Part shown: piece after piece, positions 35,563 to 45,785 of the stretch
Numbering within the stretch: the stretch's first letter is position 1
Layout of the letters: each line of letters opens with the position of its first letter
Origin: Candidatus Methanimicrococcus odontotermitis
Lineage (GTDB): Archaea > Halobacteriota > Methanosarcinia > Methanosarcinales > Methanosarcinaceae
DNA length: 64,000 nucleotides
Assembly: GCA_031286065.1 (NCBI GenBank)
Contig: JAITUZ010000033.1
Coordinates: forward strand, 1 to 64,000
Direction: 5' to 3'
The notes under the pieces: generated by a model
The model's database searches: none
The model's input: only the letters and a program-made list of their open reading frames with translations
Told to the model about the DNA's origin: nothing
Position numbers and translations under genes: made by a program

Positions 35563-36984
35563 TTATGCCGAAGCTTTGTTTTTCTGTTCTCTTTGCGCCC
35601 ACCACCAAAGCGGTGCAAAAATCGCCAGAATGACAAAACCGAGAATTGCCGGTCCATATCCAAAGTCGCGCACATTGAAGTAAACAATGCCCACCAAGTA
35701 AAAGACAAGGTTGATAATTGCAAACGCCAACGCAACGTATTTCCATCCTTTCGGAGCTTTAAACGGTCTTTCCAAATCTTTGAATTTCGGGTCGGTCGCC
35801 GCTTTGTAATAAGCAAGCAAACTGATGCCGTTCGCAAAGACATAGCCGAGTGCGGACGCCGACAGAATTGCTGCAGGTCCGCCTGAATCGGCCAAGATTG
35901 TGAACACCATAATCAGGAAAATGTTGAAAACCGCAATCGCAATCATGGCTCTCATCGGTGTTCCTTTTGCATTCACTTTGGAAAGGTAGGACGGCAAATT
36001 GCCTTCGACGGCCATGGAGTGCATCGATCTTGCGGATCCGTTAAAGGCGGTCTGAATAATCAGAATCATTGCCGCAATGAGCATCACAATGACGACTAAG
36101 GCGCCCCATTCACCGAAGACTTGAGTCGCCATCGGGAGGAGCGGAGAGATACGCGCTTCTTCGGTTCCGGCAATGCCGAGCGTTCCTGTAACGGACGCTT
36201 GGACGAAAACGAAAGAGAACAAGCAGATTAAACCGCAGGCAAAGAGCGCTTTCGGAACATCGGACTTCGGAGTTTTATATTCCGGCCCGTAAATGGCTGC
36301 TGTTTCCCAGGCGCAGGCACTCCATTGAGCGGTTGCCATGATGCCGAAGAAAACCAAAATGTTTGAAAGTCCCCAATCCCAACCGGCAGGATACCAGTTG
36401 TCGGTAATGTATTCCAAGTGGAAATTACCGGTAAAGAACGGTGCGACCGTAATCACGAAAAGCGGAATCAATGAGAAAACAGCTAAAATGTAGCCGATTG
36501 TCGCGCCGCTTGAAATGCCTCTTGCATTAATCAAAATCAGCGCCGTGAATATAATTATGCCCGCCCCGATAGAAAGGATCATGGGAGGCACGCCTGCAAA
36601 CGACGGAATGAAAGTCGGCATAATGCCGATGAGATAGTCGCTGATCAAAATTGAGTAAATCGCAAGCACGGGATTCCATGCGAACCAATAACTCCAGGCA
36701 CTGAATCCGCCGATGAATTTACCTGTTTTCGTTCCCGCGCCGAACACTGTCTGCGCAAAACCCGGCAAACCGGACGCGTCAGAGAAGGTTGCCGCCATTT
36801 CACCGTATGCCAAGTTTTGGATAAAGCCCTGCAGTACTGAAAGGCCCCACGCGACAATCGCGAAGGCCCAAAGTGAAATGGCGAAAGTACCGATTGACGG
36901 TAAAATCAATAACGGTACGCCGAGCGCAATTGCAAGACCTTGTTTCCAATCAATTGATCTTTGTAATGAAGTATCACTGTCCAC
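35563..36984 (-). CDS. APC-family permease, candidate methylamine transporter (MtmP-like)
   Basis: 473 residues beginning at a GTG at 36984 with AGGGTGG four bases upstream. About twelve membrane helices. Blocks such as WKQGLAIALGVPLLILPSIGTFAI near the N-terminus, GEMAATFSDASGLPGFAQ, GGFSAWSYWFAWNPVLAIYSI and SARSMHSMAVEGNLPSYLSKVNAKGTPMRAM are typical of the amino acid/polyamine/choline permease superfamily and resemble the monomethylamine permease of Methanosarcina. Substrate is inferred. It lies 175 bases upstream of the second permease in the same direction. Confidence 0.72.
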   Translation of the reverse strand: MDSDTSLQRSIDWKQGLAIALGVPLLILPSIGTFAISLWAFAIVAWGLSVLQGFIQNLAYGEMAATFSDASGLPGFAQTVFGAGTKTGKFIGGFSAWSYWFAWNPVLAIYSILISDYLIGIMPTFIPSFAGVPPMILSIGAGIIIFTALILINARGISSGATIGYILAVFSLIPLFVITVAPFFTGNFHLEYITDNWYPAGWDWGLSNILVFFGIMATAQWSACAWETAAIYGPEYKTPKSDVPKALFACGLICLFSFVFVQASVTGTLGIAGTEEARISPLLPMATQVFGEWGALVVIVMLIAAMILIIQTAFNGSARSMHSMAVEGNLPSYLSKVNAKGTPMRAMIAIAVFNIFLIMVFTILADSGGPAAILSASALGYVFANGISLLAYYKAATDPKFKDLERPFKAPKGWKYVALAFAIINLVFYLVGIVYFNVRDFGYGPAILGFVILAIFAPLWWWAQREQKNKASA

Positions 36985-38363
36985 AAAACCACCCTGGTTT
37001 TTATATAATAATTACAACAATTTGACAAACACACGCGAACCGAAATTTTCAAAACGAAATCCTATCAAAATTTTAGATAGAATTATTCAATTCTCATCGT
37101 TTCTAAAAAATCAAAACTATAAAAATGATGGCAATAGAACTTAGTTTTCAGAATCGGCCAAAGCCGAAAAATCCTGAATAGTGCTTACAGCCCACGCCCA
37201 TCCAGTCATTTTGTTTGTCTTAAACCTCCGTATATTTTGCGCGGATGTTTTTTAATTCATCATGCAAAATGGGTCGCGAAATAAAAAATAAAGTTCAAGA
37301 GACGGAAATCTCTCAAATATACCCCCATATACCTATAATAAATTTCAACAGCGTTGAAAAATCACAGGCTTTATTTTTTCTATTTTCTGAAGGACAATTA
37401 AATTACCCTCCAAAAATTATTCGCACCGTGTAAATAGACAAAATCGTATATAGTATAACCGTTTGATGTAATCCTGTTGCTGTCATATATGGCAAAGGAA
37501 TTTGAAAAATCTGGCACTCGATTGAATTATAAAGATTTTGTAATAATCATCTCTCATTACATAATCCCGGCGGAATGGGATAATTTTGTGATCCTTTCTA
37601 TAGAAAACGGTGTCTATTTCATCTGTTTAATTAATGTAAAACTGTCCGATTTCATCCTCATTTTTTAAGATTTATCACAAATAAATTTTTGATGAGATTT
37701 TTCATTGATTTTTTAAAGATATATTTCAATATTTTTCACCGAATTATTAAGCATTTTCTTCTGATTTTATCTAAAAAACAGTCTTTTTTTTAAACTATTG
37801 CAGCGAATCCGAGAGCTTTTTAAGAAAAATGCGGATTTTGTTTTTTTAAAAATTTTATTCGGTAAAAAAACGCGCCTTTTTTTCTATTGGCAATACTTCA
37901 GCTTTATATAGTTTAACTTGGATTGAAAACATATCCTTTAAAATTTTATATCGCTTGAATGATTTTGTAACTGTATAACCTAAATCCAAGCTGTAATTTG
38001 ATTATCGGGGGAGCTATATGATGAATTATAATGACGAATTATATTGAAGAATTATATTGAAGAATGCGGCGGGCAATGTGAGAAGAATGCGCTGAATCAT
38101 ATTGTTCCGGTTCAGTTAATTGAGTCTTCCTTTCGAAAAATGATATGTCATTGTAAAGGAATCCGGCCCCTTTCAAATTATAATACTTTATTAATTATAT
38201 AACTTAAAATCATTCATTACTTCAAAAATCAAAAGCAAATCCAATTCAAAGCAAATCCAATTCAAAGTAAATTTAATTCAAAATAAATCAAATTCAAATT
38301 AATTAATAATTAATTCAAAATTAATTAAAGTCAATTAATTCAAAATAAATTCAAAAATAAATT
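36985..38363. promoter_or_regulatory. Long AT-rich divergent intergenic region
   Basis: 1.38 kb between the leftward permease cluster and the rightward FilR1 regulator, with no gene I can defend: short open frames at 37245-37433 and 37477-37668 lack start sites and similarity. It holds a rightward TATA-like TTTATATAG at 37902-37910, followed by TTGGATT (37918) and the complementary AATCCAA at 37983, a possible operator pair; a leftward TATA-like element near 37447-37459; a GAATTATATTGAA tandem pair near 38030-38062; and an array of CAAATCCAATT/CAAATTCAA-type repeats from 38225 to 38357 just before the regulator. Confidence 0.5.
38225..38357 (+). repeat. AT-rich short direct repeats before the regulator gene
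   Basis: Imperfect direct repeats of about 15-17 bases (CAAAGCAAATCCAATT, then CAAAGTAAATTTAATT, CAAAATAAATCAAATT) pass into a run of TTAATTAA-like units. They end 7 bases before the GTG start. They may bind a regulator or only be slippage-prone DNA. Confidence 0.5.
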
Positions 38364-39188
38364 GTGGGGGCGTCTTTAGAGTTGAATAAATCAAAAGCAA
38401 CGTTAACTTTGAGCGATATCATTTGTCTTTCAGAGAAAAGAAGATTAATTCTCTCACTCCTCGGCAAGAACGAATATTCAATCGATGAGCTCACTGAAAA
38501 AATGAATATGACGGCGCACTCCCTGTCGCCTCAGCTCAAAACGCTGAGGGACGAAGAGCTCATTATATTAAAAGACGGTGTGTACCGGCTGACGAACATC
38601 GGGGAAATTCTTGTAAAAAACATGTCCCATCTTTTCGAAACGATTGATATTCTCGAAAAAGATCAGCGTTTCTGGTTCAGCCGGAATCTTTCTGTCATTC
38701 CGGCAGACTTGGCGGAGCAGATATGCAATATCGGCAATTATAAGCTTTTGGAATATGACATCAGTGAATATATGTATGCCGTGCCGGCTGAATTCTGCGA
38801 CAATTTCAAAAAATCCAAGAACGCTCTCTGCCTTCTGTCAATCTATCATCCGATTTACACGGAAATGTAGTTCGAAATGGCCGAATCCGGCAAAGATATG
38901 ACTCTTATCGTGACATCGAAAGTCTATGATCGGCTTGTCGAAGAACACGGAAAACGCCTCTCCGATATTATCCGAAAAGAAAATGTCACATTCATGAAAT
39001 TGAATGACAGAAGCAACGCAATCAGTCCGTCCATGACAATTACGGATGTTTTTACATACATTTATTTCTTCAACAAAGACGGCGTTTACGACTATAAAAT
39101 CATCATCGGCTTTGAAGATGTCACTCGTATGTGGGCAAAAGAACTGTACAAATATTATAAAAAACAGTCCGTCGCTGTTGAAGAATGA
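38364..39188 (+). CDS. FilR1-family methanogenesis regulator with in-frame TAG (codon 169)
   Basis: From the GTG at 38364 (or the TTG at 38382) the frame runs 168 codons to TAG at 38868-38870, then continues without interruption to TGA at 39186-39188, 274 residues in all. Residues 25-90 are a winged helix-turn-helix (KRRLILSLLGKNEYSIDELTEKM ... LSPQLKTLRDEELI). The rest is the FilR1 middle domain, and its typical P-x-Y-x-E-x-F-x-E-x-A-E-x-G block straddles the TAG: IYHPIYTEM, TAG, FEMAESGKDMTLIVTSKVYDRL. So one domain is cut in two, which argues for decoding rather than two genes. Divergent from the permease cluster, which it may control. Confidence 0.8.
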
Positions 39189-39269
39189 CGGCGGAAAACA
39201 TGAAGTGCCGGCAGCGTATGAAATCGCTTCGAAGCTGATTTCATTTCGATAAAAGCCGGCGGATACATG

Positions 39270-39352
39270 TTTTACTTTTTGAGATTGAAAGTTTTAATTT
39301 TTGAGATTGAAATTTTGATTTTTGAATTGAAAGTTTCGATTTGAGAACGGAA
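39270..39352. repeat. Imperfect 21-22 base tandem repeats downstream of the regulator
   Basis: Four imperfect copies of TTTTTGAGATTGAAAGTTTTA lie between the converging regulator and polC genes. They are AT-rich and non-coding, similar in style to the repeats in other gaps of this window. Confidence 0.5.
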
Positions 39353-39406
39353 ATTTAAATCAAGGTTGAAATCTAAACATCCCTGATTGAAACCTTTTCC
39401 TAATTT

Positions 39407-42400
39407 TTACATAAAATCAGTCAGTGATGTCTTTTTAATTTTATGGTTTTCAAACGTCTGAATGATATCCTGCTCCAGAAGCTCAATGTGTTCAAGCGTG
39501 TATTCGGAAACGTGATATTTGAGAGCGACTTCTTTTGAAACTTCCACATATTTTCTGACCGCGCCTTCATGAACGGTTAAAATAATATTTCCGCCGCCGC
39601 ATTTCTGACAGACGCCGGTCAAAGGCGGTCTTCTGTATTTCGCTTCGCACCGGATGCAGCGAAATGTTTGTTTTGAAAAAGCGCGGAGGTTGCCCATTAT
39701 ATCCGGCAGGAAATGTGATTTTAAAACGAGTTCGGCAACATCGGTTTCATCGACCGCGCGGATTTTTTCAGCCAGCTGAAGCTGCGCCTCCATTTTATCT
39801 GTCATCGTCTCTAAAGTCTTATACGCGGAAAAGGCGGGTCCGCTCGCGATATTCGTTGTATTGTGCGTGAACATGAAATTTTCGTATTGATTCGGTGTTT
39901 TCAGGCGGCTGTTGACCAAATCCATTATTTTTGAAATTTCGGCCGGATTTTTATACTCTTCTGTCGCCAAATAGAATTCATGCGGATAACGAGCGCACAT
40001 ATCGATATTATGCGCCTCTTTATCGATTTCATTCGGATCGATCCGAATCGTTAAAACCAGCGGCGCGTCCATTTGCCCGCCGCGTTTGTCCGGCAGATAT
40101 TCGCGGGAAAAGTTGAGCAATCCGTCCAGCAAAAGCATGATGCAGTCTTCGTCGCCGTCGCAGTTCCGGCGTTTGGAGGCGTGGAAATACGGATGCGCAA
40201 ATCCGACGGACGCTTTTGTAAAGCCGGCCAAACGCCCCAAAACACCCGCGGAAGTGTGCGGCGCCAGTCCGATGACCATCACGCCGAGCAGATCTTTAAT
40301 GCTGCAGCAATTGTAATACGGTTCAACCCCGTAATACCGCTTCAGTAAATCATCAATATACTGCGTTGTTTTCAGCAGATATTCGGCGCAGTCGACCGAT
40401 ATAATCAAATCCTGAACGAACAGGCAGACGACTTGGTCGCCCGACTCCAATTCTTTGCCGTGGATATCTTTTTCATAACCGAGCTTTTTCAAATCTTCCG
40501 CCGTAATTCCGAGTTCGTCGGCGCGGATATGCGTCAGCGGGATGTCGGACATATCGTAACGGGCGGTGCCGTCTTTGAAAATATAAATTTCATGAAGGGC
40601 GCGGAGAATTCCTTTTTCAAGCGGTTCCGGAGTTTTGGCCCGGCTCATTAATTCTTTGACGCCTTTGATCAGTTCAAAATTATCACGGACATTCAGCCGC
40701 TCGATAGCGTCTTTGTAAATCGGGCGGAATTCAATCGATTTTTTGCGGCCGCCCATTGTTGGTTTTTCACACTTGGGGCACTTCGTCTCCTGCGTTTCAA
40801 TGCCGCAGCGCGGACAAAACAGCCGCTCAATCGTAAATTCACCGCAGCCGCAGCGCCATTTGTGCGTTTCCCGCCCGCAGCGCGGACAGAAGCGCATGCC
40901 GATTTTTATTTCGAATTTGCCGGTCATCGCGTTCATATCTTCGCGGTATTCGGAAGCGTTAACGAGATTTCTGGTTTTTCCGCCATGTTCGCCGATTGGG
41001 AAAAGAACCTGGGCTGCCGGCGACATCTTGCGAAGCGCCGATTTTTCCGGCCGTCCCATGCGCGCGCCGATACGAGACGGGGCGCGGGCTTTGATTGTCA
41101 TTTTCGAAAGGGCGCTGACGGCATCGACCGTTAATTCAATGCCTGCCGATTTGATTTCTTCGGCGGTCCATGTTTTTTCAAGCCGATTGTCATGACAGGC
41201 GGTCAACCCCAAACATCTCAAAATATGCGTCGGCGGCGTCACTAAAATCCGTTTTTCACCGTCGATTTCTCTGACTTTGTGCAAAATCAAAATATTTTCA
41301 AATAATGACTTGATGCCGTTCTCTTTTGATTTTTCGTAAGGAAGCGCCAAACAAGAAACTTCTTTCAAAGAACCGCTTTCCGTATCGGCATAGTTGATCA
41401 TCCGGCCGTTTTCTGCCGTAAAATCCGCCAGCTTTTCCAGCTCTTCCAAGTAGAGATCATGCCATAAATAATTGTAATCGGGGTGCAGCGGGATGCCGTT
41501 TTCAGCGAACAGAAACGCTTCTTCTTCTGAGATATGCTTGAGTTTTTCAGTATCGCCGGGATTTGGAAAACGGGCGGCTTCAAGTCTCTTCTCGTCTTTT
41601 AAGCGGCTGTATCCTTTTTCATAATCATAGAGCCACCATTCGAAACAATAAGGGGACGGCATCAAAATATGATTATTTTCCAAAAAGTCGCCGTAATTAA
41701 ATAATATTTCACCGATATCAATGATGAATTCGATATCGGGTTTGATTAACAGCGCGGTTTTTTCATCATCGGCGCGGACGACGTCGCCGTTTTTGAGCCG
41801 AACGGTCGGGCCTTCGATCGAGTCGACCGCTGCCATTCCTGCGGCTTTTCCGGGGCGTTCCACTTTCAGCTGTGTTCCGTTTGTAATAAAATCATCCAAA
41901 ATAAACATGCCGGCAGGGCTGATCCCGGCCGCAGCGAACGACGTATTTCTGGATCGCCCGTACCTGAGGCGGAAACCGCCTTCGCGGGACGGATGAGAAA
42001 AGAGAGGCCGGCCTGCGATTAAATCTTGGATGTATTTGGTTTTCGGCTTTACTTTAATTGTGACGGCGCCGGGTTTTCCTGAAACCGCCGGCGCATCGTC
42101 TCCTTTTTTATCTTCCGTTTTCACGCCGGCGATGAGTTTGTCCAGGAATTCCCAGCCGTCCATTTTCAAATTATCAACATGCTTTTTCACTTTCGGCGCT
42201 TTTAAAATCATTCCTTCGGCAATGACAAGAGCCATCCCGCCGCGGAGACGGTTTCCGGGGATTTCGGGCATGTTTCGGTACCCTTCCACTTCCGTGTCTT
42301 CCGTTGAGTCTCCGTCCACGCAGACCGGACAATTTTCAACGATTAAGCGAATCTCATCATCGGTGGGAGAATACTGCAGCGACGCTTCTCTTTTGTAAAG

Positions 42401-43021
42401 GCGGATTTCCTCGGCGTAACGCTCTACCAATTCTTTGCGCGGTTTAAAACGATCCAACCCGAGACTGCGGCGCACATAATCTCCGACCAGCACTGAAAGC
42501 GCCTGCGCCGTTCCGCCTGCGCTGCGGATCGGGCCGGAGTAATAAATTCTTAAATATTCCGTCCCATCATTATTTTTATCAATTTTGACTTCGGCGATCC
42601 CTTCAATCGGCGCGGCGACAACGCCTTCTGTGATGACGGCCATCGAAACGCGAATCGCGGCGTCGACCGCCTGTTCTCTTGATTTGAAGCCGCCGACTTT
42701 TCCTTCCGCGATTTCCTTGCCGATTAAAAGAGCGGCTTCTTCACGGTTTTTACCGTCTTCTTCAATTTGGCGGAGACGGTCGGCGACACCTTTGACGCCG
42801 ATTAAATTTTCAACACGGTCGGCAAGGTCTTTCGCGAGCGGAATTTCGACATATGGGTGCGGATCTTCTCCTCGGGAGCGGGCGGTGTTTGCCGTTTCCA
42901 TCTCTTTGGATAATTTCGCTTCCAACGAATCGAAATATTTTTGCATGGCTTCGCTTTGAGCCGGTTTTTTCTCCATGGTTTCGCCTGAAAAACAATCGTA
43001 AATAAAATAAGAGCGGATCAA
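39407..43021 (-). CDS. polC: DNA polymerase II large subunit DP2 (PolD catalytic subunit)
   Basis: 1204 residues, intact and without an intein. DP2 is the catalytic chain of the archaeal replicative polymerase D; DP1 is not in the window. Visible: [26 protein letters not shown] near residue 180, [26 protein letters not shown] near residue 337, two C4 zinc sites ([16 protein letters not shown] and [16 protein letters not shown] near residue 690-720), the catalytic aspartates in [37 protein letters not shown] near residue 960, and a C-terminal zinc site ([23 protein letters not shown]). Directly upstream on the same strand are the Sua5-like gene and the release factor gene. Confidence 0.95.
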   Translation of the reverse strand: MIRSYFIYDCFSGETMEKKPAQSEAMQKYFDSLEAKLSKEMETANTARSRGEDPHPYVEIPLAKDLADRVENLIGVKGVADRLRQIEEDGKNREEAALLIGKEIAEGKVGGFKSREQAVDAAIRVSMAVITEGVVAAPIEGIAEVKIDKNNDGTEYLRIYYSGPIRSAGGTAQALSVLVGDYVRRSLGLDRFKPRKELVERYAEEIRLYKREASLQYSPTDDEIRLIVENCPVCVDGDSTEDTEVEGYRNMPEIPGNRLRGGMALVIAEGMILKAPKVKKHVDNLKMDGWEFLDKLIAGVKTEDKKGDDAPAVSGKPGAVTIKVKPKTKYIQDLIAGRPLFSHPSREGGFRLRYGRSRNTSFAAAGISPAGMFILDDFITNGTQLKVERPGKAAGMAAVDSIEGPTVRLKNGDVVRADDEKTALLIKPDIEFIIDIGEILFNYGDFLENNHILMPSPYCFEWWLYDYEKGYSRLKDEKRLEAARFPNPGDTEKLKHISEEEAFLFAENGIPLHPDYNYLWHDLYLEELEKLADFTAENGRMINYADTESGSLKEVSCLALPYEKSKENGIKSLFENILILHKVREIDGEKRILVTPPTHILRCLGLTACHDNRLEKTWTAEEIKSAGIELTVDAVSALSKMTIKARAPSRIGARMGRPEKSALRKMSPAAQVLFPIGEHGGKTRNLVNASEYREDMNAMTGKFEIKIGMRFCPRCGRETHKWRCGCGEFTIERLFCPRCGIETQETKCPKCEKPTMGGRKKSIEFRPIYKDAIERLNVRDNFELIKGVKELMSRAKTPEPLEKGILRALHEIYIFKDGTARYDMSDIPLTHIRADELGITAEDLKKLGYEKDIHGKELESGDQVVCLFVQDLIISVDCAEYLLKTTQYIDDLLKRYYGVEPYYNCCSIKDLLGVMVIGLAPHTSAGVLGRLAGFTKASVGFAHPYFHASKRRNCDGDEDCIMLLLDGLLNFSREYLPDKRGGQMDAPLVLTIRIDPNEIDKEAHNIDMCARYPHEFYLATEEYKNPAEISKIMDLVNSRLKTPNQYENFMFTHNTTNIASGPAFSAYKTLETMTDKMEAQLQLAEKIRAVDETDVAELVLKSHFLPDIMGNLRAFSKQTFRCIRCEAKYRRPPLTGVCQKCGGGNIILTVHEGAVRKYVEVSKEVALKYHVSEYTLEHIELLEQDIIQTFENHKIKKTSLTDFM

Positions 43022-43266
43022 AGCTTTCCTGTTCTCATCTTATTCGCCATCAGCAACTGGAAAACAATTGTCAGCACAATAATAAACGCGCCGGCGAAAA
43101 TCAATCTCCGGCCGATTCTTGTCATCAGCGGACTGAAGTTTAACATCATTAAGAGAAAACCGCCGGAAATGATCACCAGGTTGATGATATTGACGGTTTT
43201 AACGGTTTTTGTGACTTGTTTTCCCTGCGTTTGGCTTCTGATTTTCGCTTTTTTTTCTGCGTTCAC
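43018..43266 (-). CDS. Small two-span membrane protein, 82 residues
   Basis: Chosen start is the GTG at 43266 with GGGGAGGT six bases upstream; it overlaps the stop of the Sua5-like gene (GTGA), so translation is coupled. A basic N-terminus ([16 protein letters not shown]) precedes two membrane helices. Family not recognised, but small proteins of this type accompany these genes in related archaea. Its 3' end overlaps the polC start by 4 bases. Ends in TGA. Confidence 0.6.
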   Translation of the reverse strand: MNAEKKAKIRSQTQGKQVTKTVKTVNIINLVIISGGFLLMMLNFSPLMTRIGRRLIFAGAFIIVLTIVFQLLMANKMRTGKL

Positions 43267-43901
43267 TCTGATACCTCCCCGATACATTTTCTGATTTCAG
43301 ATATATCCAATCCGCCCGTTCTTAATATTTTCGGCGGCGTTACCGTTAAGTCAATAATTGTCGATGGTCTCTGAATTTCAGTTTCTCCGCCATCTATAAG
43401 CAAATCGATTTTACCGTCCAGATCCTCTAAAACATCCGCGGCGGATCTCGGCTCTCGGCTGCCTGATTTATTGGCGCTCGGGCACGCCAAAGGCCCGGCG
43501 CGGCGCACGATCTCAAGCGCGATCGGGTGCGCCGGAACACGCAAGCCGACTGTTTCTTTTCCGGCAGTGATTTGGTCTGAAATCTCTGCTTTTTTCTTCA
43601 GTATGAGCGTCATCGGTCCCGGCCAAAAGTTTTCCGCGAGTTTCCGCGCGTTTATCGGGATTTCGTCCGCGATCAATGACATGTCGTCCGCGGCCGATAT
43701 TAAAATGCTGAGCGGTTTTTCTGAAATTCGCCCTTTGGCGTGGTAAATCTTCATAACGGCGCTTTTATCGGTAATGCGTGCGCCGAGACCGTAAACCGTT
43801 TCGGTCGGAAACGCCGCGATTTTTCCGCTTTGGAGCGCGTCCGCCGCCGCGCTGACAGCGTTTTCAAAATCCGCCGCCGCGTAAACTTTGGTTCTCGGCA
43901 T
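43263..43901 (-). CDS. Sua5/YciO/YrdC family protein (threonylcarbamoyl-AMP synthase type)
   Basis: 212 residues. These enzymes make threonylcarbamoyl-AMP for the t6A base of ANN-decoding tRNAs. Visible: FPTETVYGLGARITDKSAVMKIYHAKGRISEKPLSILI near residue 32, KLAENFWPGPMTLIL, TVGLRVPAHPIA and CPSANKSGSREP, then DLLIDGGETEIQRPSTIIDLTVTPPKILRTGG. This short form has no extra C-terminal Sua5 domain. It follows the release factor gene on the same strand. Confidence 0.88.
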   Translation of the reverse strand: MPRTKVYAAADFENAVSAAADALQSGKIAAFPTETVYGLGARITDKSAVMKIYHAKGRISEKPLSILISAADDMSLIADEIPINARKLAENFWPGPMTLILKKKAEISDQITAGKETVGLRVPAHPIALEIVRRAGPLACPSANKSGSREPRSAADVLEDLDGKIDLLIDGGETEIQRPSTIIDLTVTPPKILRTGGLDISEIRKCIGEVSE

Positions 43902-43936
43902 TTTATTTCCCCAAAAAGGACTGAGCCGGCCGGAAT

Positions 43937-45184
43937 TTATTGGCCGGTGTTGTATCTTAAAACGGCGACGATGCCGCCGAAAGCGGACATCAGCTGATTG
44001 CCTTCGTCAAAGTCCGTTGAAATAAAGTGAACGACAGCGTTGGATCTGTCCGCCGATTCCGACAGTTCGTCCACAACGTCTCTGATTTCAACATCTGTCA
44101 ATTCCGCGCCGCATTTGGAGCAATTGCCGATATCCGGAATGTGCTCACCGGGGCGCCAGGTGCGTGTCTTTTTATTCAGTTCGCCGCAATTCTGACAAGT
44201 CGCAGTCATTCTTTCCGCTCTTAAATCTTCAGACAGGATCAGCATTTCAACGGCATTGATTTCCAAGTTGGAGCGAACGCTTTTTTCACCGTAGGAAGCG
44301 CGTCCCGACTCCGCGATCAATTCTTTGAAGAATTGCTTCATGATGTTTTTTTGTTCCATCAGCTCCAAATCGGCAAGCTTCTCGGCGGCGGCGTTCACCA
44401 GTTCGTGAAGGCCCGATTCATCCGTATAAGCGATATCAAAGAGGCCGAGAACTTTTTTCAAAAGTTCGTGGTGGAAAAATTCACCGTCGTAGAATTCTTC
44501 TTTTGTCGGTGACGGCCCGCCGATGAGGATGCCTTTGAATTCCTTCGGGTCGGCCGTCAGGAAAACTTCGCTGGCGGCATCGCCGATTCTCTTGTAGAAG
44601 TCATGGATCGCAATCAATCTCAAACTTTGAAAACGCTGGGCGCTCTGACCGCCTTTGCGCTGCTTGCCGGGAACGGTTGATGTCAGGCGGCGAAGCGGCT
44701 CGATTTTTTTTCCGACGAGTGTTCCGACGGTGGCTTCTCTTCTGTCCATGACAAGAAGGCCGAACGTTCCTTTTTCTTTGAGCATATATTCAAGAGGTTC
44801 TAAGAAAAATTCCGAATTGCAGTGATATTTGTAAGTCACAATCGGGTCCGGCGGATGGATGACGTAACTCTCCATGCTCGTTTTATTGGCTCCGATGTCT
44901 ACCGCGCCCGTAAAATAAACGATGCCGTTTTCAGGAACTTTGTCTAAGTATCTGAGTCTCGCTAAAAGAGAATCAATAGCGCCTTGAACATTCGTTTTTG
45001 TCAGCTTGGATTTGATGTTTGACGCTTGGCTGTGCTCTTCTCTTAAATCCGCGGTCACATCAGAAATTTGTTTGTCGGGGGGGATATAAAGTGAAACCAG
45101 TTCCGTGCTTCTTCCTTTCTTATCGCGGAGGCTCTCAAGCGTTTTTTTGAATTCGTATTTTTCATGCGCTGACGTTTCTGCCAT
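43937..45184 (-). CDS. prf1: Peptide chain release factor aRF1
   Basis: 415 residues from the ATG at 45184 (MAETSAHEKYEFKKTLESL); the longer frame to 45289 adds unrelated sequence. In archaea one factor reads all stop codons. Visible: NIKS stop-recognition motif in ASNIKSKLTKTNVQGAID near residue 63, YxCxxxF (YHCNSEF) near residue 127, the catalytic GGQ in KQRKGGQSAQRF near residue 182, and a C-terminal zinc site (CQNCGELNKKTRTW ... CSKCGAEL). The recognition motifs look ordinary by eye, which matters because TAG seems to be a sense codon in this genome. Confidence 0.93.
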   Translation of the reverse strand: MAETSAHEKYEFKKTLESLRDKKGRSTELVSLYIPPDKQISDVTADLREEHSQASNIKSKLTKTNVQGAIDSLLARLRYLDKVPENGIVYFTGAVDIGANKTSMESYVIHPPDPIVTYKYHCNSEFFLEPLEYMLKEKGTFGLLVMDRREATVGTLVGKKIEPLRRLTSTVPGKQRKGGQSAQRFQSLRLIAIHDFYKRIGDAASEVFLTADPKEFKGILIGGPSPTKEEFYDGEFFHHELLKKVLGLFDIAYTDESGLHELVNAAAEKLADLELMEQKNIMKQFFKELIAESGRASYGEKSVRSNLEINAVEMLILSEDLRAERMTATCQNCGELNKKTRTWRPGEHIPDIGNCSKCGAELTDVEIRDVVDELSESADRSNAVVHFISTDFDEGNQLMSAFGGIVAVLRYNTGQ

Positions 45185-45466
45185 ACTAAAACTCCGATAA
45201 TCATTAATAATTAAATAATAAACATTTCCGTCCGATTCGGTTTTCTTTGGCGGCTTTTTCCTTTCAGCCGCCCGCGTCTGTTCAATCATTTCTGAAAAAC
45301 TTTACGCGCCGTAATGAAATTGATCTATGGATTGGATTTGAAACTAAAAGAAACTCATAAATTATAAATTAATCTGAGAGACCGCCGTTTCGTTATTTTA
45401 AATCGAGGTCCGGATTTCGTTTAATAAAAAATGCGCTTCATGATTTAAAAATCAAAAATATGACAG

Positions 45467-45538
45467 CGCCCCGACTGAGATTCGAACTCAGGTCGAAAGC
45501 TCCGGAGGCTCTCAGGATATCCGCTACCCTATCGGGGC
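45467..45538 (-). tRNA. tRNA-Arg (anticodon CCG)
   Basis: Minus-strand cloverleaf: acceptor GCCCCGA pairing with TCGGGGC, anticodon stem AGAGC/GCTTT enclosing CTCCGGA (anticodon CCG) and T arm with GTTCGAATC. No encoded CCA. About 85 bases from a second tRNA-Arg of very similar body. Confidence 0.88.
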
Positions 45539-45622
45539 TGTCAGTCAAAATGAAAGGATGAATTAAACAAAAAAGCGATCGTTTTAATAAAAAAACGACC
45601 GCCTGATTCTGTTTTTCTTCAG

Positions 45623-45694
45623 CGTCCCGACTGAGACTCGAACTCAGGTCGAAAGCTCCGCAGGCTTCCAGGATATCCACTACCCTATCAGGAC
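45623..45694 (-). tRNA. tRNA-Arg (anticodon GCG)
   Basis: Minus-strand cloverleaf: acceptor GTCCTGA pairing with TCGGGAC (one G-T pair), anticodon loop CTGCGGA (anticodon GCG) closed by GAAGC/GCTTT, T arm with GTTCGAGTC. D and T arms are nearly identical to the neighbouring tRNA-Arg CCG, indicating local duplication. Confidence 0.87.
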
Positions 45695-45785
45695 ACGCCG
45701 AGAATCATGAATGGCTGATATAGAATATAAACCTTATTATTCGAATGAGGAAAATGAGCGGTTTGGCAATGGTTCCGGCGCGGCG

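Noticed and set aside
37245..37668. Two short open frames in the permease/regulator gap
   Set aside because: No ribosome binding site, no recognisable similarity, and low-complexity AT-rich composition.
38225..38357. Possible CRISPR array
   Set aside because: Units are short, directly adjacent and AT-rich, without spacers of constant length; no cas gene is seen anywhere in the window.
38877..39188. A separate 103-residue protein downstream of the regulator
   Set aside because: It is in the same frame as the regulator, two codons after the TAG, and continues the same domain.
39407..43021. Intein in polC
   Set aside because: The length (1204) and continuous conserved blocks fit an uninterrupted DP2.
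45438..45680. 80-residue open frame over the tRNA-Arg pair
   Set aside because: It is produced by the two similar tRNA genes and is not a protein gene.
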